Below, in pieces: positions 35,672-44,351 of a stretch of 64,000 bases of DNA. Numbering within the stretch: the stretch's first letter is position 1; each line of letters starts with the position of its first letter. The stretch is from Brevibacillus brevis (lineage in GTDB: Bacteria; Bacillota; Bacilli; Brevibacillales; Brevibacillaceae). The position numbers were made by a program, and so were the translations under genes. Location of the stretch: NCBI RefSeq assembly GCF_022026395.1, contig NZ_CP041767.1, positions 3,442,501 through 3,506,500 of the forward strand. The letters are read 5' to 3'. The notes beneath the pieces are model-generated. The model made no database searches. It saw only the letters and a list, made by a program, of their open reading frames with translations, and was not told the DNA's origin.

Positions 35672-37921
35672 TTATTCGTCAGTAGCCATGGTGTACAGCG
35701 CTGTCGGTAAATCTTTCAGCAACGGTGAAGAAACATCATCAACCTGCGTCATAACAAGCCGATGGACCGGACGTGTCATCGCGACGTACAACAGTTTCGC
35801 ATCCCATTCATTATTTTGATAGGCATCCACATCCAGTATAATGACCACATCGAACTGCAAGCCTTTTGTTAAAAAAGCAGGCATGACGGTTACGCCACCG
35901 GGAAATTGGTTATCCTTGCTGCCTAACAGAGTCAGATCAGCTATTTTGTCTTGCAAGCCTTTATGGGCTTTTTTACTCGCTTGTATGGTTTTCGCTACAA
36001 TGGCAATCGTTTTGAAGCCTTCCGACTGGTAGGCAGCCACACGTGAAGAGATGTCCTCCCATAGTTGCGCTCGTGAACGAGCCTTGACCATGATTGGTTT
36101 TTCACCATGTCGCAAAACCGGTTTTGCCAATACCGTCTCGGGCAATTCAATTTGCCGCAACACTTCATTGGCGCAGCGCATGATCTCAATTGTCGAACGA
36201 TAACTTTGCGACAACGTATAATAGGAAGGAAACAGCTGGGCAAAAATCCCCTTCGTCAACTCTTCCCAGGCATGAATCCCCCGGTAGCTATGAATGCCTT
36301 GCGCAATATCTCCCACGATTGTGAGCGAGTTTCGCTTGGTTGCCAATGCAATGACGGCTATTTCTAACGCACTCAAGTCTTGTGCTTCATCCACGACCGT
36401 ATGATCAAAATGCTCCGCTTTATTCATTCCTTCAACAATATGCTGCAAGTATAGCAGTGGAGCGATATCTTCCGGCTCCAATCTCTCCTCTGCAAACAGC
36501 GCAGCACTTGACTGCGTCACATCACGCACCACTTCGTCTGAAATATCAGCAGGTACGAGCTTGCGCAGCAATTCCTCGTCAGCAATCAATTCGCGATAAG
36601 CTGCGAAAATTTCCAGTCTTGGAAATGAAGTCAGGTACGTATCCAGGATTTGCTCCAGCATTTTCTCGAATTTGTACAAGCCTTCTTTGTCCAAATCGAC
36701 TTTTCGTTCTCGCAAATGGGCAAATAATTGCTTGTTCATTTCTTGTTTCAAATGCTTACGAAGAGCTTCTACCCGTCGATGATACGGCATATTGGCGAAT
36801 TGCTCCAGGAAGCATTGGCGAATAAAATCACCCGGAATGGAAAAGACTTGTTTCGTTTTATTGTATAAAAAGCTGAGTTTCTTAAAAGGAATTCTCGTTT
36901 CGACGATATGCCGGATATATTGCTCCAGCGCCTCCCGACAAGCGAGCGATCCTTTGAAGCGAAGCCTGTTTCGCGTCATTTCTTGCTGGCGCTCATCCTG
37001 CCCCTCTTCAAAGAACAATTGCAGAGGCTTATCCGGACTCACGATTCTCCATCCTTTTGGCAGCAGAGGTTTCACGAGACGCGCTGCCCAATCCACAAAG
37101 GTAGACTGCTGAACGTCATCGACTCCCAACTCAGGCAAAACCTCGGATATATAGGTAAGAAACATCCGGTTTGGTGCGAACACCATGAATTTTTTGGACA
37201 TCATGGAATCCTGATAGTTATATATCAAATAGGAGAGTCGGTGCAGCGCAATGGTCGTTTTTCCGCTCCCCGCTACTCCTTGCACAACGATGGGCCGTTC
37301 TTTTTCCGCCCGGATAATATCATTTTGCTCGGATTGAATCGTAGCGACGATGTCTTTTAGCCTGCTATCGTTCGCCTGATTCAGATTGGCTGCCAAAAAT
37401 TCATCAATGAAGCCCTCTTGCAAAAACTCGTCAGGATGCCCCATTTCGCGGTTAATCGTTTCTTTTACCGCTCCATCATAGATGCCGACGATCTTACCGT
37501 CTTCAATCGCAAAATTACGCTTTAAGCGAACTTCACCACGCACGATCTCTCGTCCCATTCGATAAAACGCGTCTTTGCTCTCACCGGAATAATAAAGACT
37601 GGCGATAGGCGCACGCCAATCCACGACGACAGAATCAAACGTATCGCTGCGTACAATTCCCCGTTTTCCTATGTAGACCTGATCCAGCTCGTAGATCTCA
37701 TCTTTCAAGAAGTCCACTCTGCCGAAATAAGGCTTCTCTCGCCCCTGATCTTCCAGGTAACGCAAATCCTTTGCCTTTTTATAGTTAACGACCTGTTTCA
37801 CATAGTCATCTGTCGCCTCGCGAATATCATTGCGAAGCTGCTCCATTTCTTCGTCAATCGCCGAAATTGTTTCATCCAGCTTTTTTTGTTCCCATTCATA
37901 ATCACGATGCTGTGTACTCAC
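35672..37921 (-). CDS. helD: RNA polymerase recycling motor HelD (UvrD/Rep-like ATPase)
   Basis: 749 residues. An N-terminal coiled arm (EWEQKKLDETISAIDEEMEQ), the HelD-type VVDWRAPIASLYY, Walker A VQGVAGSGKTTIALHRLSYL, Walker B HTVVDEAQDLSALE, GDIAQGIHSYRG, LSQSYRS and the C-terminal VAMTRPVHRLVM are present. HelD removes stalled RNA polymerase from DNA. The start is GTG at 37921, seven bases after GAGGGGG; an ATG at 37927 is too close. It follows crcB by about 40 bases. Confidence 0.9.
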   Translation of the reverse strand: MSTQHRDYEWEQKKLDETISAIDEEMEQLRNDIREATDDYVKQVVNYKKAKDLRYLEDQGREKPYFGRVDFLKDEIYELDQVYIGKRGIVRSDTFDSVVVDWRAPIASLYYSGESKDAFYRMGREIVRGEVRLKRNFAIEDGKIVGIYDGAVKETINREMGHPDEFLQEGFIDEFLAANLNQANDSRLKDIVATIQSEQNDIIRAEKERPIVVQGVAGSGKTTIALHRLSYLIYNYQDSMMSKKFMVFAPNRMFLTYISEVLPELGVDDVQQSTFVDWAARLVKPLLPKGWRIVSPDKPLQLFFEEGQDERQQEMTRNRLRFKGSLACREALEQYIRHIVETRIPFKKLSFLYNKTKQVFSIPGDFIRQCFLEQFANMPYHRRVEALRKHLKQEMNKQLFAHLRERKVDLDKEGLYKFEKMLEQILDTYLTSFPRLEIFAAYRELIADEELLRKLVPADISDEVVRDVTQSSAALFAEERLEPEDIAPLLYLQHIVEGMNKAEHFDHTVVDEAQDLSALEIAVIALATKRNSLTIVGDIAQGIHSYRGIHAWEELTKGIFAQLFPSYYTLSQSYRSTIEIMRCANEVLRQIELPETVLAKPVLRHGEKPIMVKARSRAQLWEDISSRVAAYQSEGFKTIAIVAKTIQASKKAHKGLQDKIADLTLLGSKDNQFPGGVTVMPAFLTKGLQFDVVIILDVDAYQNNEWDAKLLYVAMTRPVHRLVMTQVDDVSSPLLKDLPTALYTMATDE

Positions 37922-37960
37922 CTTCATTCCCCCTCACATGTATCGTGTCCATTGAACGTA

Positions 37961-38326
37961 TCAGGACCATTGCCTACCCAGCCATATTCCAACCGCACAA
38001 GAAAGTAGCCCGACTCCCAAACTGAGAAGAGCGTACAAAGTGCCACGCAACAGGTGGCCTTCTCCCCAAAAAGTGACCACTTCCAAGGAAAAGCTAGAGA
38101 AAGTCGTAAATCCTCCCATGACCCCCGTTGCAAATAAGAGATAGAGTGTTGGAGATAATATGCCACGTTCTTTCCCCAGCACGAACAAGATGCCGATGAT
38201 CAACGATCCACAAACATTGGCGATCCAGGTTCCCCATGGCCATCCCGGCTGATTCGCAAGCAAAGACAATAGGTAGCGCAAAAGAGAGCCAACTGCTCCT
38301 CCAACCGCTACAGCTATCCACGCCAT
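37961..38326 (-). CDS. crcB: Fluoride channel CrcB/Fluc
   Basis: 121 residues, four membrane helices. GGAVGSLLRYLLS, PWGTWIANVCGSLIIG, ATGVMGGFTTFSSFSLE (the Fluc GFTTFSSF box with the Phe track) and a final helix are diagnostic. It exports fluoride as a dual-topology dimer. Bacilli often carry two tandem copies; only one is here. No fluoride riboswitch was recognised upstream. ATG at 38326 after GGGAGGGAAAG. Confidence 0.9.
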   Translation of the reverse strand: MAWIAVAVGGAVGSLLRYLLSLLANQPGWPWGTWIANVCGSLIIGILFVLGKERGILSPTLYLLFATGVMGGFTTFSSFSLEVVTFWGEGHLLRGTLYALLSLGVGLLSCAVGIWLGRQWS

Positions 38327-38373
38327 CGCTTTCCCTCCCTGGCAATCAAAGCGTTATGTATGTCACAGAAAAA

Positions 38374-38400
38374 GACACCCTAGCGTCAAGCGAGGATGTC
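38374..38400 (-). terminator. Terminator of the DUF896 gene
   Basis: Imperfect 11-base stem (38374-38384 and 38390-38400) followed by TTTTTC on the minus strand. Confidence 0.6.
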
Positions 38401-38422
38401 TGTCGTATCAGTAATTGTTATC

Positions 38423-38620
38423 TTACTGTTTTGGCTTATTTTCTTCAAGGTCTTCCACATAACGGATGGAATCCAAATTAGCTCTCAATGAAAGCTTAAC
38501 GGCGTCAATGTACTTTTGGCGCAATGCTTTTTGTTCGAGCTTTTCTTCTTCAGTCAAACCTTCTTCGCGAGATTTTTTGACCAATTCATTAATGCGTTTA
38601 ATTTCTGCGTCAGATACCAC
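38423..38620 (-). CDS. DUF896 family protein (YnzC-like)
   Basis: 65 residues. The pattern EIKRINELVKKSREEGLTEE then EQKALRQKYIDAVK and LSLRANLDSI is the DUF896 hallmark (three-helix protein). In Bacillus it is linked to the SOS gene yneA and yneB; here it lies directly downstream of yneA on the same strand, 76 bases away, which agrees. GTG at 38620 follows GGGAGG. The N-terminal VSDAEIK is typical. Confidence 0.85.
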   Translation of the reverse strand: MVSDAEIKRINELVKKSREEGLTEEEKLEQKALRQKYIDAVKLSLRANLDSIRYVEDLEENKPKQ

Positions 38621-38696
38621 TGCTGGTTCCTCCCACTCTGTAGTAGTGCCGCTTCATTATACCACATTCGAATGATCCCGCAAGACAGCCGAACAC

Positions 38697-39032
38697 TTAC
38701 GGCATATCAGGCATGATCAGAGTCTGACCCGGGTAAATCCTGTTGCTATCCAAACCGTTCGCTTCCTTGATTTCTATGATATAGTCACGAACATCTGTAT
38801 GCTGATCTGAGTAGCGAACGGCTAACGACCATAGGCTATCTCCGGATTGTACGGTTACCTCAATGCCTTGTGGCTCCTCCATTGGCGAAGAAGCAAACAC
38901 TAGTTCGGTCAACAAGTAAAAAAAGAGAATAAATGTAATAAGAAACAAGAGAGCTTGACCTCTCGTGATACCAAAACGAACACGACGTTCTTCTTTTTTC
39001 TCGAAACGATTACGTACTGTCGATGAATTCAT
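38697..39032 (-). CDS. yneA: Cell division suppressor YneA (SOS-induced, LysM)
   Basis: 111 residues: a charged cytoplasmic start, one membrane helix at about residues 29-48 (LLFLITFILFFYLLTELVF), and an external LysM domain (VQSGDSLWSLAVRYSDQ to IYPGQTLIMP). It blocks division during the SOS response. ATG at 39032 follows AAGGGGG. Divergent from lexA, with three LexA boxes between them. An in-frame extension upstream lacks a site. Confidence 0.9.
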   Translation of the reverse strand: MNSSTVRNRFEKKEERRVRFGITRGQALLFLITFILFFYLLTELVFASSPMEEPQGIEVTVQSGDSLWSLAVRYSDQHTDVRDYIIEIKEANGLDSNRIYPGQTLIMPDMP

Positions 39033-39048
39033 GATAATGGCCCCCTTA

Positions 39049-39130
39049 CAAACATACGTTCTGTCCTTTTGTAAACTCATAATAAATGAGAACGTATGTT
39101 CATGTCAACAATGAATCGAACTTATGTTTG
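39049..39130. promoter_or_regulatory. Three LexA (SOS) boxes between yneA and lexA
   Basis: Matches to the Bacillus box CGAACnnnnGTTCG: AGAACGTATGTTTG (read on the minus strand, 39049-39062), GAACGTATGTTC (39090-39101, perfect inner core) and CGAACTTATGTTTG (39117-39130). A weaker fourth half-match, GAAAATATGTTCG, lies at 39161-39173. Confidence 0.85.
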
Positions 39131-39156
39131 TCGAACGCAAGCTCCCATGGTATAAT
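39128..39156 (+). promoter_or_regulatory. lexA promoter
   Basis: TTGTCG (39128-39133), 17-base spacer, TATAAT (39151-39156). The -35 region overlaps the third LexA box, as expected for autorepression. Confidence 0.8.
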
Positions 39157-39194
39157 ATAGGAAAATATGTTCGAGAAATCAGGGGTGTCTTTCT

Positions 39195-39818
39195 ATGTCA
39201 AAATTATCGAGTAGACAACAAGCCATCATCGAGTTCATACGAAAGGAAGTTCGTGATAAAGGATATCCGCCTTCTGTACGTGAAATTGGAGAGGCTGTCG
39301 GACTCGCTTCCAGCTCAACGGTACATGGTCATTTGGCACGTTTAGAGAAAAAAGGCCTCATTCGTCGAGACCCTACCAAACCTCGCGCCATCGAATTGCT
39401 ATCAGATGAAGATCGTTTTCAAGACAATTTCGAAGACTCTGTCGTCCGTGTGCCCGTAATCGGAAAAGTAACTGCTGGACAACCGATTACAGCCATTGAG
39501 GATGTGGAAGAATACTTCCCGCTTCCAGACAATATCGTGACTTCAGACAAGGTCTACATGCTGCGTGTCTCCGGGAACAGTATGATTGATGCCGGAATTC
39601 TCGACGGAGATTACGTCATTGTTCGCCAACAACACGTAGCGAACAATGGTGACATTGTCGTAGCCATGACAGAAGAAGACGAAGCGACCGTCAAAAGATT
39701 TTTCAAAGAAAAGAACCACTTCCGACTCCAACCGGAGAATGCCACAATGGAACCGATCATTCTGGAGCATGTCACCATTCTCGGTAAAGTCATCGGTGTC
39801 TATCGCCTCATTCACTAG
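39195..39818 (+). CDS. lexA: LexA repressor
   Basis: 207 residues. N-terminal winged helix ([40 protein letters not shown]), cleavage site in VTAGQPI (Ala-Gly about 91-92), catalytic Ser in [10 protein letters not shown] and Lys in EATVKRFF. It represses SOS genes and cuts itself with RecA help. ATG at 39195, after GGGGTG. It ends at the terminator now carrying an IS element. Confidence 0.95.
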   Translation: MSKLSSRQQAIIEFIRKEVRDKGYPPSVREIGEAVGLASSSTVHGHLARLEKKGLIRRDPTKPRAIELLSDEDRFQDNFEDSVVRVPVIGKVTAGQPITAIEDVEEYFPLPDNIVTSDKVYMLRVSGNSMIDAGILDGDYVIVRQQHVANNGDIVVAMTEEDEATVKRFFKEKNHFRLQPENATMEPIILEHVTILGKVIGVYRLIH

Positions 39819-39833
39819 TTTCCACGTAAAAAA

Positions 39834-39851
39834 GGACAGCCTCGGCTGTCC
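39834..39851. repeat. Left copy of an 18-bp duplicated terminator (target duplication)
   Basis: GGACAGCCTCGGCTGTCC, a palindromic terminator stem, is repeated exactly at 41407-41424. The flanking A run here and T run at the right copy fit one original bidirectional terminator split by the IS. Confidence 0.75.
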
Positions 39852-39936
39852 TCAGACTGAAGAGAAACCCCCATTTTGGGGATTTCTTTTTGGTATTGTT
39901 CCAGCACGAAGTGCTGAAAAAGAGGATAGCCTGCAC

Positions 39937-40707
39937 CTAACTTGCTTTCGCTAGGTGTAGTGCTATCTTTTTAATGTTTTGAACTGTTGCTGTCATCAAT
40001 ACCTGCTCTTGGACATTTTCACGTCCGCGTAACCTACAATAGCGAAGCCCATGCAGTTCTTTAGCATCTGCAAAGCTTCGCTCTATGGTTTGGTATCTTA
40101 ATCTATACAAATATTTCCCTGATTTACTTAAACGGTTCTGTCGAACCCATTCCTTACTCTCTTCCCAAACGTGCCTGCTTATCACCTTTTGGTGATTTTT
40201 AGATCGGGTACACTCAGTAAGCCTTGGACAAGTTTTACAAATTTCTTTATTGGACTTATACATCCTGTATCCGTTTCGATCAGTAGTCGAATAAGTAAGC
40301 TTATGTTTTTGAGGGCATATGTACACATCGGACTCCAGAGCATATTTAAAACGCCATTTAGCAAAAAGGCCTTTAACAGGTGTAAAGGCACGATGACCGA
40401 TGACAGCAAATACATTTATATCGTGAAGTGCCTTGCAGATTGGAGTAGTTAAGTAACCAGCATCTAATGCAATTGCTTCAATTGTATCCTTAAACCCAAA
40501 CTTCTCGATTTGGAGATTCAGCCTATCTATGTAAGGAACGGAATCATGGACATTGCCAGCAGTGACATGGACATCGGTAATAATATTGTACTTATGATCG
40601 ACGGTCCGGTGATCGAGATAGAAAAAGCCTTCGGGCTTGCTGTCTCGAACCATGTAGCCACTTTCTGGATCAGTAGTACTCACCTTGATTTCCTTTTCTT
40701 CCTTCAC
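39937..40707 (-). CDS. IS1182-type transposase, C-terminal part (frame B)
   Basis: Frame carrying the RNase H-like catalytic core: KVSTTDPESGYMVRDSKPEG, YLDHRTVDHKYNIITDVHVT, AIALDAGYLTTP, the Cys-rich ICPQKHKL...CKTCPRLTECTRS part, and the C-terminal YQTIERSFADAKELHGLRY. It belongs to the same protein as the frame at 40722-41297, joined by a -1 shift at 40728-40734. Its formal ATG has no convincing binding site, so independent translation is unlikely. Confidence 0.75.
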   Translation of the reverse strand: MKEEKEIKVSTTDPESGYMVRDSKPEGFFYLDHRTVDHKYNIITDVHVTAGNVHDSVPYIDRLNLQIEKFGFKDTIEAIALDAGYLTTPICKALHDINVFAVIGHRAFTPVKGLFAKWRFKYALESDVYICPQKHKLTYSTTDRNGYRMYKSNKEICKTCPRLTECTRSKNHQKVISRHVWEESKEWVRQNRLSKSGKYLYRLRYQTIERSFADAKELHGLRYCRLRGRENVQEQVLMTATVQNIKKIALHLAKAS

Positions 40708-40721
40708 ACCCTCTCTAGGCT

Positions 40722-41297
40722 TTAATCCTTTTTTCCATGTACTTCGCGGTCTTCATTAATTGCTGCCTCTAAATCTTTGAGATAGGCACGACTCGTTTTC
40801 TCGATGACATGCTTCTTAAATTTTCGTTTATTCGCATTTGCTTTAAGATGCGTGGAATCACTTATCAATACACGTCCAGCGACCATTCGATGCTGAATCG
40901 CCAAACGCACAATTTCATCAAAAATCTCCTGAAAAACATTTGTATTTTTAAAACGGGTTCGACGATTCCAACTGATTGTTGTGTGATCTGGAACTCGATC
41001 TGTTAAAGAAAGGCCAAGAAACCAACGGTAGGCGATATTAGTCTGGATTTCTTTTTCGAGCTGCCTCTCTGAGCGGATACCGTAAAGGTATCCAATGAAA
41101 ATCATTTTAAATAAAACAATAGGATCAATGGAAGGTCTACCGTTATCCTCGCAATAATATTGACGTACTTTTTCTCGGATGAAAGAGAAATCTATATGTT
41201 TTTGGATGACCCTTAATAAATGGTCCTCTGGGACCAATTCATCGAGGCACACAAATTCGTAATGCATTTGCGGATTTTTATCATTGGAGGAAAGCAC
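40722..41297 (-). CDS. IS1182-type transposase, N-terminal part (frame A)
   Basis: About 191 residues beginning MLSSNDKNPQMHYEFVCLDE, with DNGRPSIDPIVLFKMI, YLYGIRSERQLEKEI, PDHTTISWNRR and LISDSTHLKANANKRK, the N-terminal domain of DDE_Tnp_1/IS1182 transposases. GTG at 41297 follows AGGTGA. It stops a few codons after VHGKKD, where related transposases continue (HGKKPL). A -1 shift on A AAA AAG would rejoin it to frame B. Confidence 0.75.
   Translation of the reverse strand: MLSSNDKNPQMHYEFVCLDELVPEDHLLRVIQKHIDFSFIREKVRQYYCEDNGRPSIDPIVLFKMIFIGYLYGIRSERQLEKEIQTNIAYRWFLGLSLTDRVPDHTTISWNRRTRFKNTNVFQEIFDEIVRLAIQHRMVAGRVLISDSTHLKANANKRKFKKHVIEKTSRAYLKDLEAAINEDREVHGKKD
40728..40734 (-). other. 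Slippery heptamer A AAA AAG at the transposase frame junction
   Basis: On the minus strand the last in-frame codons of frame A read GGA AAA AAG GAT TAA. Tandem slippage by -1 on A AAA AAG gives HGKK then GLKPREGV and opens frame B. This is the classical dnaX/IS3-type heptamer. Confidence 0.6.
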
Positions 41298-41406
41298 AAT
41301 TATCACCTACTGTTAAATGTAATTATAAGAATTATAACAAATTAACGCGGTGTCGCTTTAAAATTAAGTGAAACAAAAATGGCTGTCGACTTTCTCGACA
41401 GCCTGA

Positions 41407-41424
41407 GGACAGCCTCGGCTGTCC
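41407..41424. repeat. Right copy of the duplicated terminator
   Basis: Identical to 39834-39851 and followed by TTTTCG. It serves as terminator of the DUF456 gene from the other side. Confidence 0.75.
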
Positions 41425-41441
41425 TTTTCGTTTTCTATATG

Positions 41442-41927
41442 TTATCTGGCGATAAAAAACCAGATGATCATCGTAACTTGCAAGATGACTTTTACGACCG
41501 CACTGCCCAAAAATCCGATCAGTGAACCTACCCCTGCTTTCACTGCTCGCTCCATCGATTGCTTCTGCACCATTAACTCTACGATAACGACGAATACAAA
41601 CGGCAAGATCAGCATACCAAACGGTGGAAACACGAAAATCCCGAGGATAATTCCGACCGCAGCGGCAATGGACGACCATTTTGACCCCCCATACTTTTTC
41701 ACGAAGTACATGTTCGTCAGCAAGTCAGCACCGTAAAGTAGAATGCTTAGAACGACCATTCCCCACCAAAAGGATGCCGGCAATCCCGCTCCCGGATCTG
41801 CAATAAAAAAGTGATAGAGTAAAAAGCCCGCCCACAGCAAGATCGTATCAGGTAAAACGGGTAAGAAAATTCCTGCGATGCTAAGCAAGAACAATAACAC
41901 AACTACGACCCACAAAAATATTTCCAT
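41442..41927 (-). CDS. DUF456 family membrane protein
   Basis: 161 residues, about five membrane helices (3-40, 52-72, 85-118, 135-158). The SIAGIFLPVLPDTILLWAGF opening and KYGGSKWSSIAAAVGIILG segment match DUF456, function unknown. ATG at 41927 after GGGAG. Before the IS entered, this gene and lexA were convergent on a common terminator. Confidence 0.8.
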   Translation of the reverse strand: MEIFLWVVVVLLFLLSIAGIFLPVLPDTILLWAGFLLYHFFIADPGAGLPASFWWGMVVLSILLYGADLLTNMYFVKKYGGSKWSSIAAAVGIILGIFVFPPFGMLILPFVFVVIVELMVQKQSMERAVKAGVGSLIGFLGSAVVKVILQVTMIIWFFIAR

Positions 41928-42035
41928 CCACTACACTCCCTTCATTTAGGTATACGAGTGATTACCGATTTCGTTGCGTACTTATTCACTTTTGTCTAAA
42001 CTATTTTAAAAGAAAGTAGACATGGAGGTTGTCTC

Positions 42036-42611
42036 ATGAGAAATTGGCATGATCTCTCTTACCTGGGCAGAGGAACAATACGCCAAAAAGCGGCGTTGGA
42101 AGCAATTCAACAGACGCACCTCATGGAAGTACTATCCGATTACCGTCCAGTGCTTGCCGGAACCATCCCATTGAACATTGACGTTGTAGGAAGTGATCTG
42201 GATATTATTTGCGAGAGTCATGATTTGCATCAGTTTGAGCAGGTTGTTCGTAAAGCGTTTGGCTGTTTGCCTGGATTTGAAGTGACTCAACTAGATATAA
42301 AAAGTATTCCCACGTGCGTTATCTCTTTTTTCACAGCTGACTTTTGGTTTGAATTGTTTGCTCAACCGTTAGCTGTCGAAAAGCAAAATGCCTATCGTCA
42401 TATGGACATCGAAGCACGATTGCTAGAAATAGGGGGCATGGATGCATACCAACACATCAGAGCTCTGAAGCAAAGCGGCATCAAAACCGAGCCTGCATTT
42501 GCTCGATACTTTCATATTCCAGGTAGTGATCCATATGAGGCCTTGTTGCAATTGGAATCGTTAACCGAACAGGAATTACGTGAAAGAGTTCATCTCCTAC
42601 GAAAGGATTAA
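42036..42611 (+). CDS. DUF4269 family protein (nucleotidyltransferase-like)
   Basis: 191 residues, soluble. YLGRGTIRQKAALEAI opening, then LAGTIPLNIDVVGSDLDIICE with the D-x-D pattern (SDLDI) of nucleotidyltransferase-like folds, and EKQNAYRHMDIEARLLE. Members are found in Bacillales and have no firm function. ATG at 42036 is seven bases after GGAGG. It overlaps the convergent YedK gene by four bases. Confidence 0.8.
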   Translation: MRNWHDLSYLGRGTIRQKAALEAIQQTHLMEVLSDYRPVLAGTIPLNIDVVGSDLDIICESHDLHQFEQVVRKAFGCLPGFEVTQLDIKSIPTCVISFFTADFWFELFAQPLAVEKQNAYRHMDIEARLLEIGGMDAYQHIRALKQSGIKTEPAFARYFHIPGSDPYEALLQLESLTEQELRERVHLLRKD

Positions 42612-43297
42612 TCTTCAAGCAAAGAGCCGACCTCTACTTCTTCAATACAGGAAGGATCATCATTTTTGGGGCTGCCCACTTTGGTAGATACCGGATACAC
42701 CATCATCTCGCTGGAATCATAGGGGGTAAACAGTGACTGGAGCTGCAACCGATCATACTTCTCCCGATCAAGCCATAAGTCCTCGCCATCTTTCTTTAAG
42801 ATGACAGGCATTCGCTCATGAATATTCTCCATGAGCTCATTCGCCTTTGTCGTAACAATCGTACAGGTATGTACTTTTTCTCCCTCTTGATTCGTCCACG
42901 TATCAAACAGGCCAGCAAAAGCGAATGGTTCCCCGGTTTTCAACATGATCCGCATCGGTTGTTTCCCTGAAATGGTGTTCATCCACTCATAAAAGCTGTC
43001 GGCAGGAAGGATGCATCGCTTTCGGGCGAAAAGCTGTTTGAATGCTGGCTTTTCATTTAATGTCTCGCAACGTGCATTGATCATTTTGTAGCTGCTCTTC
43101 TCATCGGCAGACCACGACGGTACTAGCCCCCATCTCAACTGACCCATACGCCGTTCGCCGCGATCTGCAATAATCGCTGGAATGAACTGACCCGGTGCAA
43201 TATTGTACCGTGGCTTTGCATCAAATGGAATGACTTCGATTTGGAACCGTTCCTTCCATTTTTCCAAGTTCGTTACGAGAGTAAAACGACCGCACAT
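42608..43297 (-). CDS. SOS-response-associated protein, SRAP/YedK family
   Basis: 229 residues. The mature N-terminus MCGRF exposes the catalytic Cys2; the conserved Asn of INARCE and the His of HERMPVI are present, along with CILPADSFYEW. YedK/HMCES proteins form a covalent thiazolidine link to abasic sites in single-stranded DNA. ATG at 43297 after GAGGG. No LexA box was noticed directly upstream although lexA lies nearby. Confidence 0.9.
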   Translation of the reverse strand: MCGRFTLVTNLEKWKERFQIEVIPFDAKPRYNIAPGQFIPAIIADRGERRMGQLRWGLVPSWSADEKSSYKMINARCETLNEKPAFKQLFARKRCILPADSFYEWMNTISGKQPMRIMLKTGEPFAFAGLFDTWTNQEGEKVHTCTIVTTKANELMENIHERMPVILKKDGEDLWLDREKYDRLQLQSLFTPYDSSEMMVYPVSTKVGSPKNDDPSCIEEVEVGSLLED

Positions 43298-43379
43298 GCT
43301 TTTCCCTCACATCCTTCCCTGGATGCCTGCTTTTCTCTTCTATTTTTACTGTTTCACCTGACGCGTCATTTCAAACCTT

Positions 43380-44270
43380 CTATGCGTGTGAAGTAAGCGG
43401 AAAACGAAAATGTTCTGCCTCTATTTTTAACGAGGGTCGAACAAATAAGACATCATCGGTCGTTGTCATCCATGCAGATTGGATCTTTTTATTCTCACTA
43501 TCCGGCATGAAGTGAAATTGAATGTTTGAAGTCTCAGCCGTTACCAAATGAGAGATGACCGCTTCTATATCAACTGGTTCTTTGCTTACAAGATCAAATA
43601 CATGCAGTTGGTCGTCTTCTCGTTCAAATAAGACAATCACATCCTCCTCTTCGAGATAATAGATCGCATCCCGAAAAACAAGCAAAAAGTAAAACATCAA
43701 CAGATGCTCGCTATCCTTCACGCCTAGTCTCGATGAAACGGGGATTCTTTTAGCAGCAAATTCCTTCATAATATTAAAATCAGCCTCATTATCGACATCC
43801 AGCTTACGCAAGACCGATTTTTGTCCCACTTGCTTTTTCAGATCGGACGCCAATAAACGAAAACTACTTTCCAGTGCTCTCTCAAACCCGAACTTCGGAT
43901 AAAAATCGAGCACGGTATCATTGGCATACAAATATATAAAATCGTATTCCTTCTCACGTGTTTCAAGAATATGATTCATCAATTTCGCTGCCAAGCCTTG
44001 GTTGCGATAGGCAGGATGCGTCATGACCGTTCCGATCTGAAGTGCCTTATACTCTTTCCCATTGCATGTCACGAGCATCTTACTGGCAGAAGCGTTCGCA
44101 ATAACCTGTTCCCCATCCAAATAGGAATAGCAAACATAGTTGGCGTTCCAAAAACCCTTGTTATCCCATTCTTTAAAATCGAGCTGAAAGATCTGCTTGG
44201 CAAGGTCATTAAAGCTTTCCTTGTATGTTTCGATATGCTTGTAGTCGCTAATCAATCGATATTCACCCAT
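43380..44270 (-). CDS. GNAT family N-acetyltransferase
   Basis: 296 residues. N-terminal GNAT fold with the acetyl-CoA binding motif HPAYRNQGLAAKLMNHIL and IYLYANDTVLDFYPKFGFER; a C-terminal half of about 140 residues is less conserved. It resembles two-domain GNATs (Eis-like size class). The start is ATG at 44270, five bases after GGGAGGTTTTTAC; an in-frame extension to 44312 lacks a site. Upstream is a leader ORF and a terminator hairpin, suggesting attenuation. Substrate unknown. Confidence 0.75.
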   Translation of the reverse strand: MGEYRLISDYKHIETYKESFNDLAKQIFQLDFKEWDNKGFWNANYVCYSYLDGEQVIANASASKMLVTCNGKEYKALQIGTVMTHPAYRNQGLAAKLMNHILETREKEYDFIYLYANDTVLDFYPKFGFERALESSFRLLASDLKKQVGQKSVLRKLDVDNEADFNIMKEFAAKRIPVSSRLGVKDSEHLLMFYFLLVFRDAIYYLEEEDVIVLFEREDDQLHVFDLVSKEPVDIEAVISHLVTAETSNIQFHFMPDSENKKIQSAWMTTTDDVLFVRPSLKIEAEHFRFPLTSHA

Positions 44271-44351
44271 GTAAAAACCTCCCATTCCATTGTTTGTGCT
44301 GTTTGTCATCATTCATTCCTCTTCAGCAATCCCTTCTTTCCAAATAAAAAA

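Larger units (their letters stand above)
39852..41406 (-). mobile_element. IS1182-family insertion sequence
   Basis: About 1.55 kb between the two copies of an 18-20 bp repeat. The ends start TCAGACTGAAGAGAAA (left) and, on the minus strand, TCAGGCTGTCGAGAAA (right), 13 of 16 identical, so they are likely the terminal inverted repeats. A perfect subterminal hairpin GGCTGTCGA/TCGACAGCC lies at 41381-41403, and another hairpin with T run (about 39862-39893) near the left end. The transposase is split into two frames. Confidence 0.8.

Noticed and set aside
38327..38422. Possible fluoride riboswitch before crcB
   Set aside because: The segment is filled by the terminator of the DUF896 gene, and the fluoride riboswitch core was not recognisable.
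39852..39893. Hairpin with T run read as a second lexA terminator
   Set aside because: It lies inside the IS element, just within the left inverted repeat, so it belongs to the IS and not to lexA.
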